Assembly: GCA_946563605.1 (NCBI GenBank)
Contig: CAMNVW010000005.1
Coordinates: forward strand, 1 to 26,404
Length of the DNA: 26,404 bases
Source: an uncultured Clostridia bacterium
Lineage (GTDB): Bacteria; Bacillota; Clostridia; Oscillospirales; Ruminococcaceae
Reading direction: 5' to 3'
Positions 1 to 7,287 of this stretch are shown here, in pieces. A program made the position numbers and the translations under genes. Position 1 is the first letter of the stretch; each line of letters begins with the position of its first letter. The notes beneath the pieces were generated by a model. That model made no database searches. It worked only from the letters and a program-made list of their open reading frames with translations, and was not told the DNA's origin.

Positions 1-4
1 TAAA

Positions 5-64
5 AGCAGAAGTTTTGGGTCGAGCTTTTTCCAAAAAGCTCGCGGATTCCAAAGGTAGCGCACT
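5..64 (-). repeat. Hairpin-string intergenic repeat, inverted copy R1
   Basis: Read on the minus strand this matches the right end of the copies at 1125-1180, 4617-4672 and 10968-11030: a CCTTTGGAATCCGCGAGC stretch, then a hairpin, then a CCAAAACTT-like tail. The hairpin at 21-42 has a perfect 10-bp stem (CGAGCTTTTT with AAAAAGCTCG, 2-nt loop). It points away from dnaN, toward whatever lies left of the window. The copy may be cut by the window edge. Confidence 0.7.
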
Positions 65-106
65 TGTCCCCTTGCTTTCAATGAAAATTTTCTTTCATTT
101 TCCATT

Positions 107-480
107 TTTTATTCACCCGCGTTTCGGTGGATACTTTCCACGGATACAATGAAAAAGTGTCTTTTAAAACTGACTTTTTCGCATTTTCTTTCTGTTTTCC
201 ACATTTCACTTTCACCATTTTCATCAGATCATTGCTGTATCCATTTCCACTCCTGCATTTTTCTGCCATTGCTCAACCAACTTTAAACATTTTCCACGTA
301 GTTTTAAACCGTTTTCCCGATCCATGTTTTGAAAATCCACTATTTCACAAATTTCGCCACCAATTTTTCATAGTTAAAAATTCCCGCAAAGCCTTTTACC
401 ATGCAGGTTTTCCTGCAAATTCCACAAATCCACAGCCTCTACTACTACTACTATTTTTTATTTCTCCTTTCTTTTCTTTT
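107..480 (+). other. oriC: Probable chromosomal replication origin (oriC) with DnaA-box cluster
   Basis: Eight 9-mers resembling the DnaA box TTATCCACA lie in one orientation: CTTTCCACG (134), TTTTCCACA (195), ATTTCCACT (243), TTTTCCACG (290), AAATCCACT (333), TATTTCACA (341), AATTCCACA (418) and AAATCCACA (426). The last two abut a short GC stretch, five CTA triplets and a T-rich tract, which is the order known for the Bacillus basal origin unwinding region. The position just upstream of dnaN matches the usual Firmicutes origin. None of the boxes is a perfect consensus, and dnaA itself is outside the window, so the assignment rests on context and arrangement. The 118-codon open frame across this stretch is low-complexity and is not considered a gene. 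Confidence 0.65.
439..453 (+). promoter_or_regulatory. DnaA-trio element (five CTA repeats)
   Basis: CTACTACTACTACTA begins 4 bases after the last DnaA-box-like sequence (426-434) and runs into a T-rich tract (454-480). The complementary strand reads as the repeating 3'-GAT-5' trinucleotide that DnaA is known to contact when opening the duplex in Bacillus. Five uninterrupted triplets is a clean example. Function is inferred from this arrangement. Confidence 0.65.
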
Positions 481-533
481 TAAGATTTATTTTTGAAAGA
501 TTGAAAGTCCGAGAAATGCAAAAAATGAAAAGC

Positions 534-608
534 CGCACAACCGAAGCTGCTCTGAAACCCGAAAACGCAAGGGGAACAAATTTTCCGATCGCGTTTTCGG
601 GTTGTGCG
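534..608. repeat. Long interrupted inverted repeat beside oriC
   Basis: CGCACAACC (534-542) pairs with GGTTGTGCG (600-608), and GAAAACGC (561-568) pairs with GCGTTTTC (591-598), leaving a bulge of about 18 bases on the left arm. The left arm also offers a competing pairing, CCC (558-560) with GGG (599-601), so two folds are possible. It lies between the origin unwinding region and a terminator; role unknown. Confidence 0.5.
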
Positions 609-627
609 CCATGCAAAAACACTTACT

Positions 628-660
628 AGAAAAAGCTCTGAAAGGGGCTTTTTCTTTTTT
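628..660. terminator. Rho-independent terminator between oriC and dnaN
   Basis: AGAAAAAGC (628-636) pairs with GCTTTTTCT (647-655) around a 10-base loop and is followed by T residues to 660. It would isolate dnaN from transcription entering from the left. It sits directly upstream of the dnaN promoter, so any -35 element would fall within its 3' arm. Confidence 0.7.
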
Positions 661-668
661 GGACGGTA

Positions 669-677
669 TGATATAAT
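669..677 (+). promoter_or_regulatory. dnaN promoter, extended -10
   Basis: TGATATAAT gives a perfect TATAAT (672-677) preceded by the TGn extended -10 motif. No good -35 is present 17 bases upstream (TTTTTC at 649-654), which fits an extended -10 promoter. If used, the leader before dnaN would be about 545 nt and would contain all the hairpins at 840-1180. Confidence 0.5.
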
Positions 678-839
678 AATTCTTATTGGCATTGTAAAAA
701 TAAGGTTTTTGATCGAACGGACGAAAACGATTTTAAGATAAGTCATAGCGGAAGATTGTAAGGTTTGTTATGTACAATGATCTTCTGTAAGTTTAACCTT
801 GTTAAACCCAGTCCTACCGTAGAAACAAAAAATACATTT

Positions 840-1070
840 TTTCGCAGGGGGGAGTCGAGAGGGGAACTCCCCTCTCTGCCGGAGGTTTCGGAACCAGAAG
901 GTTCCGAATGTGCTCTTTGCGCAACTTTCTTCACATAAGAAAGTTGCCGAGGGGAGTGGGGCGAGAAGCCCCACAAAAAACTTCCGACCTTTAAGAAGGT
1001 CAAACAGAGACAAATTTTGTGCAGGCTTAGCCTGCCGCATTCCCATGCGTGTACATCGGATGGAAGTTAC
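840..1070. repeat. Hairpin-rich non-coding stretch in the dnaN leader
   Basis: Short perfect stem-loops follow one another almost without gaps: GAGGGGA/TCCCCTC (about 859-873), a GGTTCCGA / TCGGAACC-like pair (885-908), GCAACTTTCTT/AAGAAAGTTGC (929-954), GGGGC/GCCCC (958-972), GACCTT/AAGGTC (986-1001) and GCAGGC/GCCTGC (1021-1035). The two open frames of under 100 codons crossing it on the minus strand have no ribosome binding site or recognisable domain. This looks like a diverged relative of the repeat family found at 1095-1180 and elsewhere. Confidence 0.55.
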
Positions 1071-1094
1071 TGCCCCTATCGTTTTTTATTTTAA

Positions 1095-1180
1095 TTTATT
1101 GTTGGGACGTTGTCCCAAACCCAACCAAAGGCTCTGCCTTTGGAATCCGCAGCCTTTTGAAAAAGGCTGGCGAAAACTTT
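1095..1180 (+). repeat. Hairpin-string intergenic repeat, copy R2
   Basis: It contains three consecutive hairpins: TTGGGAC-GTT-GTCCCAA (1102-1118), CCAAAGGC-TCT-GCCTTTGG (1125-1143) and AGCCTTTT-GAA-AAAGGCT (about 1151-1169), ending in GAAAACTTT. The same order recurs at 4471-4672 and 10940-11030. The third stem differs in sequence from the other copies yet remains paired. It ends about 50 bases before the dnaN start codon. Confidence 0.8.
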
Positions 1181-1229
1181 AATATTAGTTTTTAATAATC
1201 CATTTTCTTAGATAGTGGAGGGAATCATC

Positions 1230-2336
1230 ATGAAAATCATCTGCCAGAAGGACCTGCTGGTCGAGGCAGTCTCAAATGTATCGCGCGCAGTCTGCGCGAA
1301 ATCTCCAATTCCTGCGCTCGAGGGCATTTTGCTCAAAGCACAGGATGGTCAGCTTCAGCTGACCGGTTACGATCTGGAATTGGGCATCGTAACCACCATC
1401 GAAGCCAAAACAGAACAGACCGGTGAACTGGTTCTGTCCGCAAAGCTTCTTCTTGACATCATCCGCCGTATTCCGGCGGAGACCGTTTTTATCACCTCGG
1501 ATGATAAAAATCTGGCAACCATCCGCGGCGGCGCGTCGGAATTTACCATTCCGGGACTTTCTGCGGAGGAGTATCCAGAACTTCCGAATGTGGAGGAACA
1601 GTCCGACCTTGTTATGAAACAGGGCGTGCTCAAATCCATGATCGACCAGACCCTTTTTGCGATTGCAACCACCGATTCCAAGCCGGTTCACACCGGCTCT
1701 CTGTTCGATATTAAGGATTCCTGCGTCACCCTGGTTTCGGTTGACGGCTACCGTCTTGCACTGCGCCGTGAACCGATTGTATCAGACGCGCACACACGCT
1801 TTATCGTCCCGGGAAAAACACTTTCTGAAATTTCCAAGCTGCTGCGCGCCGAGGACGACGAGGCATATTTGGTGGTATCCCAGAAACATATTGTGTTCCG
1901 CATCGGCGGTTACTATGTGGTCTCCAGATTGCTGGAGGGCGATTTTCTGGATTACAATGCAGCCATTCCAAAAATCAGCAAGACAACGGTCAAATTGAAT
2001 ACACGCAATCTGACCGAATCGGTTGAAAGAACCTCTCTGCTGATTTCCGACCGCCTGAGAAGCCCGATCCGCCTTGCAGTGACCGACCAGAAGGTGCAGC
2101 TGAGCTGTTCCACCGCGATGGGAAAAGCGCATGATGAGGTGGATTGCGAGATGTCCGGCGAAGCGGTCAGCATGGGCTTTAATAATAAATATTTGCTGGA
2201 CGCGCTCAAAGCGTGCGACTGCGATATGGTGAAACTGGAGATCAATGGAGCGCTTTCTCCAATGCGCGTGATTCCGCTGGAAGGCGACAGCTTCCTGTTT
2301 TTGGTGCTGCCGGTAAGGGTGAAGAACGATGACTAA
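1230..2336 (+). CDS. dnaN: DNA polymerase III beta subunit (sliding clamp)
   Basis: This encodes the beta clamp, the homodimeric ring that tethers the replicative polymerase to DNA. The 368-residue product has the usual length, the family's opening pattern (MKIICQKDLLVEAVSNVSRAV, three clamp folds to follow) and the characteristic C-terminal segment ending in MRVIPLEGDSFLFLVLPVRV, where PMR-type residues form the partner-binding pocket. The ATG at 1230 is chosen because GGAGGG lies 7 bases upstream; the in-frame GTG at 1215 would place that site inside the gene. It opens the dnaN-S4-recF-remB operon and overlaps the next gene by 8 bases, implying coupled translation. dnaA, its usual upstream neighbour, would lie left of the window. 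Confidence 0.97.
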   Translation: MKIICQKDLLVEAVSNVSRAVCAKSPIPALEGILLKAQDGQLQLTGYDLELGIVTTIEAKTEQTGELVLSAKLLLDIIRRIPAETVFITSDDKNLATIRGGASEFTIPGLSAEEYPELPNVEEQSDLVMKQGVLKSMIDQTLFAIATTDSKPVHTGSLFDIKDSCVTLVSVDGYRLALRREPIVSDAHTRFIVPGKTLSEISKLLRAEDDEAYLVVSQKHIVFRIGGYYVVSRLLEGDFLDYNAAIPKISKTTVKLNTRNLTESVERTSLLISDRLRSPIRLAVTDQKVQLSCSTAMGKAHDEVDCEMSGEAVSMGFNNKYLLDALKACDCDMVKLEINGALSPMRVIPLEGDSFLFLVLPVRVKNDD

Positions 2337-2550
2337 TACAGAAAAAGTGATGATTACAACCGAGTTTATCAAGCTCGATTCATTTTTGAAATATGCAGGA
2401 TTGACCGATACCGGCGGTCAGGCGAAAGAACTGGTATTGGACGGACAGGTCAAGGTCAACGGAGAAGTCTGCACCATGCGCGGCAAAAAGATCCGCCCAG
2501 GCGATGTGGTAGAGGTGCAGGGCGCCATTTTTGAAGCGGTGCAGGAGTAA
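2329..2550 (+). CDS. yaaA: S4-domain RNA-binding protein (YaaA/RlbA family)
   Basis: A 73-residue protein consisting of one S4 RNA-binding fold; the segment FIKLDSFLKYAGL-DTGGQAK and VKVNGEV-RGKKIRPGD is the hallmark of the small S4 protein found between dnaN and recF in Firmicutes. Its exact biochemical role is not well settled; the S4 fold predicts RNA or ribosome contact. The ATG at 2329 overlaps the end of dnaN by 8 bases. A second in-frame ATG at 2350 (giving MITTEFIKLD, closer to typical family N-termini) is an alternative, but it has no better ribosome binding site. It is followed 21 bases later by recF. Confidence 0.9.
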   Translation: MTNTEKVMITTEFIKLDSFLKYAGLTDTGGQAKELVLDGQVKVNGEVCTMRGKKIRPGDVVEVQGAIFEAVQE

Positions 2551-2571
2551 AATCGACAGGGGGAAACACAG

Positions 2572-3720
2572 GTGAGGCTTGAGAGCATAGAGCTGACCAA
2601 TTTTCGCAATATCCGCTCGCTCAGCCTTGAAGCGGCGCCGGGAGTCAATGTGATCTATGGAGAAAACGCACAGGGCAAAACGAATCTGACGGAAGCCATC
2701 TGGATGTTTACCGGTGCGAAGAGCTTCCGCGGCGCAAAGGATAAAGAAATGGTGCGTTTTGGCGAAAGCAGCTGCAAAAGCGAGATCCAGTTTGCGAGCG
2801 CACTGCGTGAACAAACTGCTAAAATCGAGATTTTTTCCGCCGATACCGCATCGGGATTTGCAGAAGAGAAAAGAAGCAAACAGGTTTCGCTCAATGGAGT
2901 GACGCTTGACAGCGCATCGGAGCTTGCAGGTCAATTTTATGCGGTCGTCTTTTCCCCAGCTCATCTGTCCCTGGTTCGGGAAGGACCTGCTGTGCGCAGA
3001 AAATTTTTGGACACCGCGATCGGTCAGATCATGCCGCGGTATGAGCATTATCTGCGCGAATACCAGCGCATCCTGACGCAGCGAAACGCGCTGCTGAAAG
3101 ACTTGGAGCGCTTTCCGCAACTGTCGCAAACACTGGAAATTTGGGACGAAAGCTTCGCAAAAGCCGCTGCTGCCGTCACCTTTTGCCGTGCGAGATATGT
3201 CAGTCGGATTCAGCCGCTTGCCAGCGCAGTTTATGACGGGATTTCCTCCGGTAAGGAAAAATTTGAGTTAAGTTATCAGTGCGGAATCAAACAGCCGCAT
3301 GAAAAGACGAAGGATTACATGAAGGAATTTTTCATGCGGGAGCTCAAAGAAACCTATCGGGGAGATATCGAGCGTGGAGCAACGCTGTGCGGTCCGCACA
3401 GGGACGATTTAGAGCTTTTGGTAAATGGAATGCCGATGCGCCTTTATGGCTCACAGGGGCAGCAGAGAAGCGGTGTGCTCGCCTTAAAGATGGCGGAGTG
3501 CAGTATGGTGGAGGAAGTCACCTCCGAAACACCGGTGGTGCTGCTGGACGATGTGATGAGCGAGCTGGACGCTGGCAGAAGGGATTACCTGCTCAATCAT
3601 CTGGAAAACAGGCAGGTGTTCGTCACCTGCTGTGATGATGAAAGTTTCCGCGGCTTAAAGCAGGGAAAAAGCTTTTTGATCCACGGAGGAGAGCTTGTGC
3701 GGACGGGCGATTTTGCGTAA
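2572..3720 (+). CDS. recF: DNA replication and repair protein RecF
   Basis: An SMC-like ABC ATPase that works with RecO and RecR to load RecA at single-strand gaps. The Walker A motif GENAQGKT is at residues 30-37, the ABC-type signature SQGQQRS at 294-300 and the Walker B/D-loop LLDDVMSELD at 324-333. At 382 residues it is of normal length. The start is GTG at 2572, supported by AGGGGG at 2558-2563; translation there gives the canonical N-terminus with a LTNFRN motif. It is the third gene of the dnaN operon. The next gene, remB, begins 41 bases downstream with the same style of AGGGGG site and GTG start. Confidence 0.96.
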   Translation: MRLESIELTNFRNIRSLSLEAAPGVNVIYGENAQGKTNLTEAIWMFTGAKSFRGAKDKEMVRFGESSCKSEIQFASALREQTAKIEIFSADTASGFAEEKRSKQVSLNGVTLDSASELAGQFYAVVFSPAHLSLVREGPAVRRKFLDTAIGQIMPRYEHYLREYQRILTQRNALLKDLERFPQLSQTLEIWDESFAKAAAAVTFCRARYVSRIQPLASAVYDGISSGKEKFELSYQCGIKQPHEKTKDYMKEFFMRELKETYRGDIERGATLCGPHRDDLELLVNGMPMRLYGSQGQQRSGVLALKMAECSMVEEVTSETPVVLLDDVMSELDAGRRDYLLNHLENRQVFVTCCDDESFRGLKQGKSFLIHGGELVRTGDFA

Positions 3721-3761
3721 TGGTTTGGATGTATTGATCTTTTGTACAGGGGGAATAAGCT

Positions 3762-4052
3762 GTGTATTTGCATCTTGGACAGGATATTGTGGTTCGGAGC
3801 AGCGATATTGTCGGTATTTTTGATATTGAGAATACCTCAGTTTCCAAAATCACAAAAGAATATCTGGGAGAGCAGGAAAAGAAACATCGTGTGATCAATG
3901 TTTCTGCCGAACTGCCGAAATCGTTTATTGTCTGCAAGGATCAAAAGGACGATGAAGATAAAATCACCGTTTACATTTCGCAGATTTCCTGTGCAACGCT
4001 CAAAAAACGCAGCGGATATGTCGACCGGTTGGGATTGATGCAGCATTTTTGA
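3762..4052 (+). CDS. remB: Extracellular matrix regulator RemB-like (DUF370)
   Basis: A 96-residue protein with the DUF370/RemA-RemB pattern, beginning YLHLGQDIVVRSSDIVGIFD. RemA proteins are known DNA-binding regulators of biofilm matrix genes in Bacillus, and RemB (YaaB) sits in this same recF-gyrB position there. The start is GTG at 3762 with AGGGGG at 3748-3753. The protein is slightly longer than the approximately 80-residue Bacillus form, with extra C-terminal residues after the conserved ISQISCATLKKR stretch. It is the last gene of the operon; a strong terminator follows at 4094-4128. DNA binding is inferred from family. Confidence 0.88.
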   Translation: MYLHLGQDIVVRSSDIVGIFDIENTSVSKITKEYLGEQEKKHRVINVSAELPKSFIVCKDQKDDEDKITVYISQISCATLKKRSGYVDRLGLMQHF

Positions 4053-4093
4053 TGAAGCTCTTAAAAAGCGCATTTTCGGAATAAAAACATAAG

Positions 4094-4128
4094 ACAAAAA
4101 GCCGCCTTTTCTGAGGGCGGCTTTTTGT
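4094..4128. terminator. Terminator of the dnaN-recF-remB operon
   Basis: ACAAAAAGCCGCC (4094-4106) pairs with GGCGGCTTTTTGT (4116-4128) around a 9-base loop, giving a 13-bp stem with a T-run in its 3' arm. It lies about 40 bases after the remB stop and separates this operon from the gyrB promoter. Confidence 0.9.
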
Positions 4129-4218
4129 GTATAAAGGGGCAATTAGCCGCAGAATCAAGCGGATTTTGAGAAAATAGAAAAAAACACATTATAGAAGAAA
4201 AGAATCATCAGAAAATGA

Positions 4219-4248
4219 TTGTACAACGAGCCGAATTTATGGTATAAT
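4219..4248 (+). promoter_or_regulatory. gyrB operon promoter
   Basis: TTGTAC (4219-4224), an 18-base spacer and TATAAT (4243-4248), with TG one base ahead of the -10 (TGGTATAAT), form a sigma-A promoter with an extended -10. Start of transcription near 4255 would give a leader of about 440 nt that includes the whole hairpin repeat at 4390-4672. Confidence 0.75.
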
Positions 4249-4389
4249 AAATGGGTATTACGAATGATATTTGCAGGCAGCCGTATGCGCTTTTGAGGGA
4301 CTGTGGGACTCTCATTGCAGCTGCTTTAAAATCGGTTCGGATGTTTTAAAACTGCACAGCCGGTGAACATAAAACTTGGGAGAAAGGGG

Positions 4390-4672
4390 CGGCATTCATG
4401 CCGCTGTGCTGCCGCACAGAAGCATTGAAACAGCTTTGTGCCCCGCACGTTTTTATATTTTTGTTTTATTGTTGGGACGTTGTCCCAAACGATTGCCGCT
4501 GTCGCGGTGTGCTGCCGCACAGGTACATCGAAACAGCTTTGTGTCCCGCACGTTTTTATATTTTTACTTTATTTTTGAATAAAAGATATTTCGCTCATTG
4601 CGATGAGCGCCCAAAGGCTCTGCCTTTGGAATCTGCGAGCTTTTTGAAAAAAGCTCGACCAAAAACTTTTGG
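4390..4672 (+). repeat. Hairpin-string intergenic repeat, copy R3 with internal tandem duplication
   Basis: At least eight short hairpins lie in a row: GCGGCAT/ATGCCGC (4389-4404), CTGTGC/GCACAG (4404-4419), TTGGGAC-GTT-GTCCCAA (4472-4488), a second TGTGC/GCACA (4508-4521), CGCTCAT/ATGAGCG (4592-4609), CCAAAGGC/GCCTTTGG (4612-4630) and GAGCTTTTT/AAAAAGCTC (4637-4656). A 66-base block at 4405-4470 recurs at 4508-4573 with about seven differences, 103 bases apart. The element ends in CCAAAAACTTTT about 25 bases before the gyrB start codon. No open frame here looks coding. Confidence 0.8.
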
Positions 4673-4696
4673 TTTTGAATGATGGAGGGAATCACT

Positions 4697-6652
4697 TTGG
4701 AAAACACACCAGAAAAAAGTCCGGAGATGATCGAAAAATATGACGCCGATGATATTCAGGTGCTTGAAGGACTGGATGCAGTCCGTAAACGTCCTGGTAT
4801 GTACATCGGCTCTACCGGTCCGCAGGGTCTTCACCATCTGGTATATGAGATTGTGGATAACGCGATCGACGAGGTCTTGGCAGGAAACTGTACAAAAATA
4901 TTGGTCGACCTGCTCCCTGGCGATATTGTCCGCGTCAAGGATAACGGACGCGGTATTCCGGTCGGTATCCAGCCGAAACTGGGTATTCCTGCGGTAACGG
5001 TTGTATTTACAGTGCTGCACGCCGGCGGTAAATTCGGCGGCGGCGGATATAAGGTGTCCGGCGGTCTGCACGGCGTAGGCGCGTCGGTTGTAAACGCATT
5101 GTCCGAATGGCTGGAAGTAGAGGTCTGCAACGGACAGTACCGTTACTATCAGCGGTTTGAACATGGCAAGCCGGTCTGCGATTTAAAGCAGGTTGAACCA
5201 ACCACGGAAACAGGTTCTCAGATTGCCTTTAAAGCGGATCCGGAGATCTTCACCGAAACCACAAAATATGATTATGAGGTGCTGCTCAAACGTTTAAGAG
5301 AACAGGCATTCTTAAACGGCGGCGTTAATATCACCTTTACCGATGCGCGCAATGAGAAGCCGTTCAGAGAAGTTCTGCATTATGAAGGCGGTATCCGCAG
5401 TTTTGTCAGCTATATCCATGAAAAGAAAAAGAATGTTCTGGATGTGCTGCACCCGGATGTCATCTATTTTTCCGGCGACGGAGAACACTCCAACGTCGAA
5501 GTAGCGCTGCAATATAACGACAGCTATAATACTAACCTCCTCTCCTTTGCGAATAATATCCACACCGCGGACGGCGGCACACACGAGATCGGCTTCCGTA
5601 CCGCGCTGCTGAAAGCGTTTAACGACTACGCAAAAAAGACTGGGTTCTTTAAGAAGGATACCGATAAATTCAGCGTAGAGGACGTTATGGAGGGTCTGAC
5701 AGCGATTATTTCAGTTAAGCTGGAGGAAGCGCAGTTTGAAGGTCAGACCAAGACAAAGCTCGGCAATACCGAGATCAGAACGCTGACCTACCGCATCACC
5801 TACGACAAGGTAAGCACCTATCTGGAGGAAAATCCGGCGGTTGCAAAGCTGATTATCGAAAAAACCATGACAGCGGCGCAGGCACGAGAGGCTGCACGCC
5901 TTGCAAGAGACCGCACCCGTGAAAGAAAATCCGCTCTGGAGGGAGTAAGCCTGCCTGGTAAGCTGGCGGACTGCTCCGACCACGATAATGTGCGCACCGA
6001 AATTTATATCGTTGAGGGTGATTCTGCGGGCGGTTCTGCAAAACAGGGACGCGACAGCTCTTTCCAGGCAATTTTGCCGCTGTGGGGCAAGATGCTCAAT
6101 GTAGAGCGCGTCAAACTTGACAAGGTATATACAAACGAAAAGCTGCTGCCGGTCATTACCGCGTTGGGCTGCGGCGTCGGCGACGAAATCGACCTTGAAA
6201 AGCTGCGTTACGGCAGAGTCATCGTCATGGCGGATGCCGATGTCGACGGTTCTCATATCAGAACCCTGCTGCTCACCTTCTTTTTCCGCTTTATGCGTCC
6301 GCTGATTGAAGAAGGTCATGTTTATCTCGCACAGCCGCCGCTGTTTAAGCTCACACGCGGCAGAAAGGTGCGTTATGCTTACTCTGACGAAGAACGCGAT
6401 GCGCTGATTGCAGAATTAGGTGCAGACGGCGGCAAGGTCGATATCCAGCGCTATAAAGGTCTTGGTGAGATGGATGCCGAGCAGCTGTGGGAGACTACCA
6501 TGGATCCGGAAAAACGTACGATGGTTCAGGTAACGATGGAAGACGCCGAGCGCGCTGACGAGATTTTCAGTATCCTGATGGGTGACAAGGTTGCTCCGCG
6601 AAGAGAGTTTATCGAGCAAAACGCGAAGTTTGTCAGCAATCTTGATATCTAG
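4697..6652 (+). CDS. gyrB: DNA gyrase subunit B
   Basis: The ATPase subunit of the type IIA topoisomerase that introduces negative supercoils. The GHKL ATPase motifs are EIVDNAIDEVLAG (catalytic Glu at residue 51, Mg-binding Asn at 55), DNGRGIPV and GGLHGVGASVVNALS. The Toprim domain has EGDSAGG (Glu 440) and DADVDGSH (Asp 513, 515, 517). The C-terminus has the usual RYKGLGEM and RRxFIE motifs. The start is taken as TTG at 4697 because GGAGGG lies 7 bases upstream, the same layout as dnaN; the upstream ATG pair at 4679/4682 would put that site inside the gene. This gives 651 residues, normal for a Gram-positive GyrB. It is followed by two membrane protein genes and gyrA. Confidence 0.97.
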   Translation: MENTPEKSPEMIEKYDADDIQVLEGLDAVRKRPGMYIGSTGPQGLHHLVYEIVDNAIDEVLAGNCTKILVDLLPGDIVRVKDNGRGIPVGIQPKLGIPAVTVVFTVLHAGGKFGGGGYKVSGGLHGVGASVVNALSEWLEVEVCNGQYRYYQRFEHGKPVCDLKQVEPTTETGSQIAFKADPEIFTETTKYDYEVLLKRLREQAFLNGGVNITFTDARNEKPFREVLHYEGGIRSFVSYIHEKKKNVLDVLHPDVIYFSGDGEHSNVEVALQYNDSYNTNLLSFANNIHTADGGTHEIGFRTALLKAFNDYAKKTGFFKKDTDKFSVEDVMEGLTAIISVKLEEAQFEGQTKTKLGNTEIRTLTYRITYDKVSTYLEENPAVAKLIIEKTMTAAQAREAARLARDRTRERKSALEGVSLPGKLADCSDHDNVRTEIYIVEGDSAGGSAKQGRDSSFQAILPLWGKMLNVERVKLDKVYTNEKLLPVITALGCGVGDEIDLEKLRYGRVIVMADADVDGSHIRTLLLTFFFRFMRPLIEEGHVYLAQPPLFKLTRGRKVRYAYSDEERDALIAELGADGGKVDIQRYKGLGEMDAEQLWETTMDPEKRTMVQVTMEDAERADEIFSILMGDKVAPRREFIEQNAKFVSNLDI

Positions 6653-6666
6653 GGAGAATTTTGAAA

Positions 6667-7245
6667 ATGAAGAATACAAAAAATCAGGAGCAGGCTCAAA
6701 AGCGCTCGCTGAGCGATTTTGAGCACTGCATGACGGTTCAGCTGAAAGAAAAATATTATATTGATTACGCAATGGCACATTCCAAGGAACAGATCAAAAC
6801 AAACAGAAAAAAAGCGCTTCTCTGGGCGGCTTTGTTTGTGGTGCTGGGACTTATCGCACTGTATAAGGGCACGTCCATGGAAGGCAGATGGGCGGATGTT
6901 TATTTAACAGGTGGTTTGCTGCTGATTATTTTTCAGCTGTTTAACCTGTTCCACCATTTTGTGATGTTCCCAATCGCCTTAAAACAGTCGGTTTGCAAGG
7001 AACTGAAAAAAGATCCAAGTCTGCTGATGCCAATGGAATATGCTTTTGAACCGGATAAGCTGGTGTGCTTTATGGATGGCAAACACCGCAATACCGTGAT
7101 GACGGAGGATATTTTTGGCGTGGAGGATACCGAGGAAACAATCATTCTCCAGGTCAAGAATGGAAAGCGCGTGATCATCCCCAAAGCGTCGATTGAACAG
7201 GCGGATGATGTCATCAAAAAGCAGCTGGAATCTTTCCGCAGATAA
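6667..7245 (+). CDS. YcxB-like membrane protein
   Basis: A protein of about 192 residues with a charged N-terminus, two membrane helices (about 50-66 and 78-101) and a C-terminal soluble domain (about 115-192) whose pattern (YAFEPDKLVCF, then a loop about VKNGKRVIIPKASI and a C-terminal helix) fits the YcxB-like domain, a PH-like fold of unknown function. The start is uncertain: ATG at 6667 lies 10 bases after GGGAG, and TTG at 6661 lies 4 bases after it. It begins within 15 bases of the gyrB stop, so it is co-transcribed with gyrase. No biochemical role can be assigned. It is topologically similar to the next gene and may be an old duplicate. Confidence 0.75.
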   Translation: MKNTKNQEQAQKRSLSDFEHCMTVQLKEKYYIDYAMAHSKEQIKTNRKKALLWAALFVVLGLIALYKGTSMEGRWADVYLTGGLLLIIFQLFNLFHHFVMFPIALKQSVCKELKKDPSLLMPMEYAFEPDKLVCFMDGKHRNTVMTEDIFGVEDTEETIILQVKNGKRVIIPKASIEQADDVIKKQLESFRR

Positions 7246-7287
7246 AACCGACAGGATATCTTTGGAAATGACAAAAAAGGAGTAATC

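Noticed and set aside
127..483. Open frame of 118 codons across the origin region
   Set aside because: Phe/Pro/Leu-rich low-complexity translation of a T- and C-rich strand, no ribosome binding site, and it covers the DnaA boxes and CTA repeats.
743..1182. Several open frames of about 90 codons on both strands
   Set aside because: They run through the string of hairpins, have no ribosome binding site and no recognisable domain.
4390..4672. CRISPR array, because of recurring short palindromes
   Set aside because: No regular repeat-spacer periodicity; the units are different hairpins in a row and only one block is duplicated.
4326..4682. Short open frames within the gyrB leader
   Set aside because: Their repeated segments come from the tandem DNA duplication of the intergenic repeat, not from protein conservation.
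5711..6319. Minus-strand open frame of 202 codons opposite gyrB
   Set aside because: It lies opposite the highly conserved Toprim region of gyrB and has no start signal.
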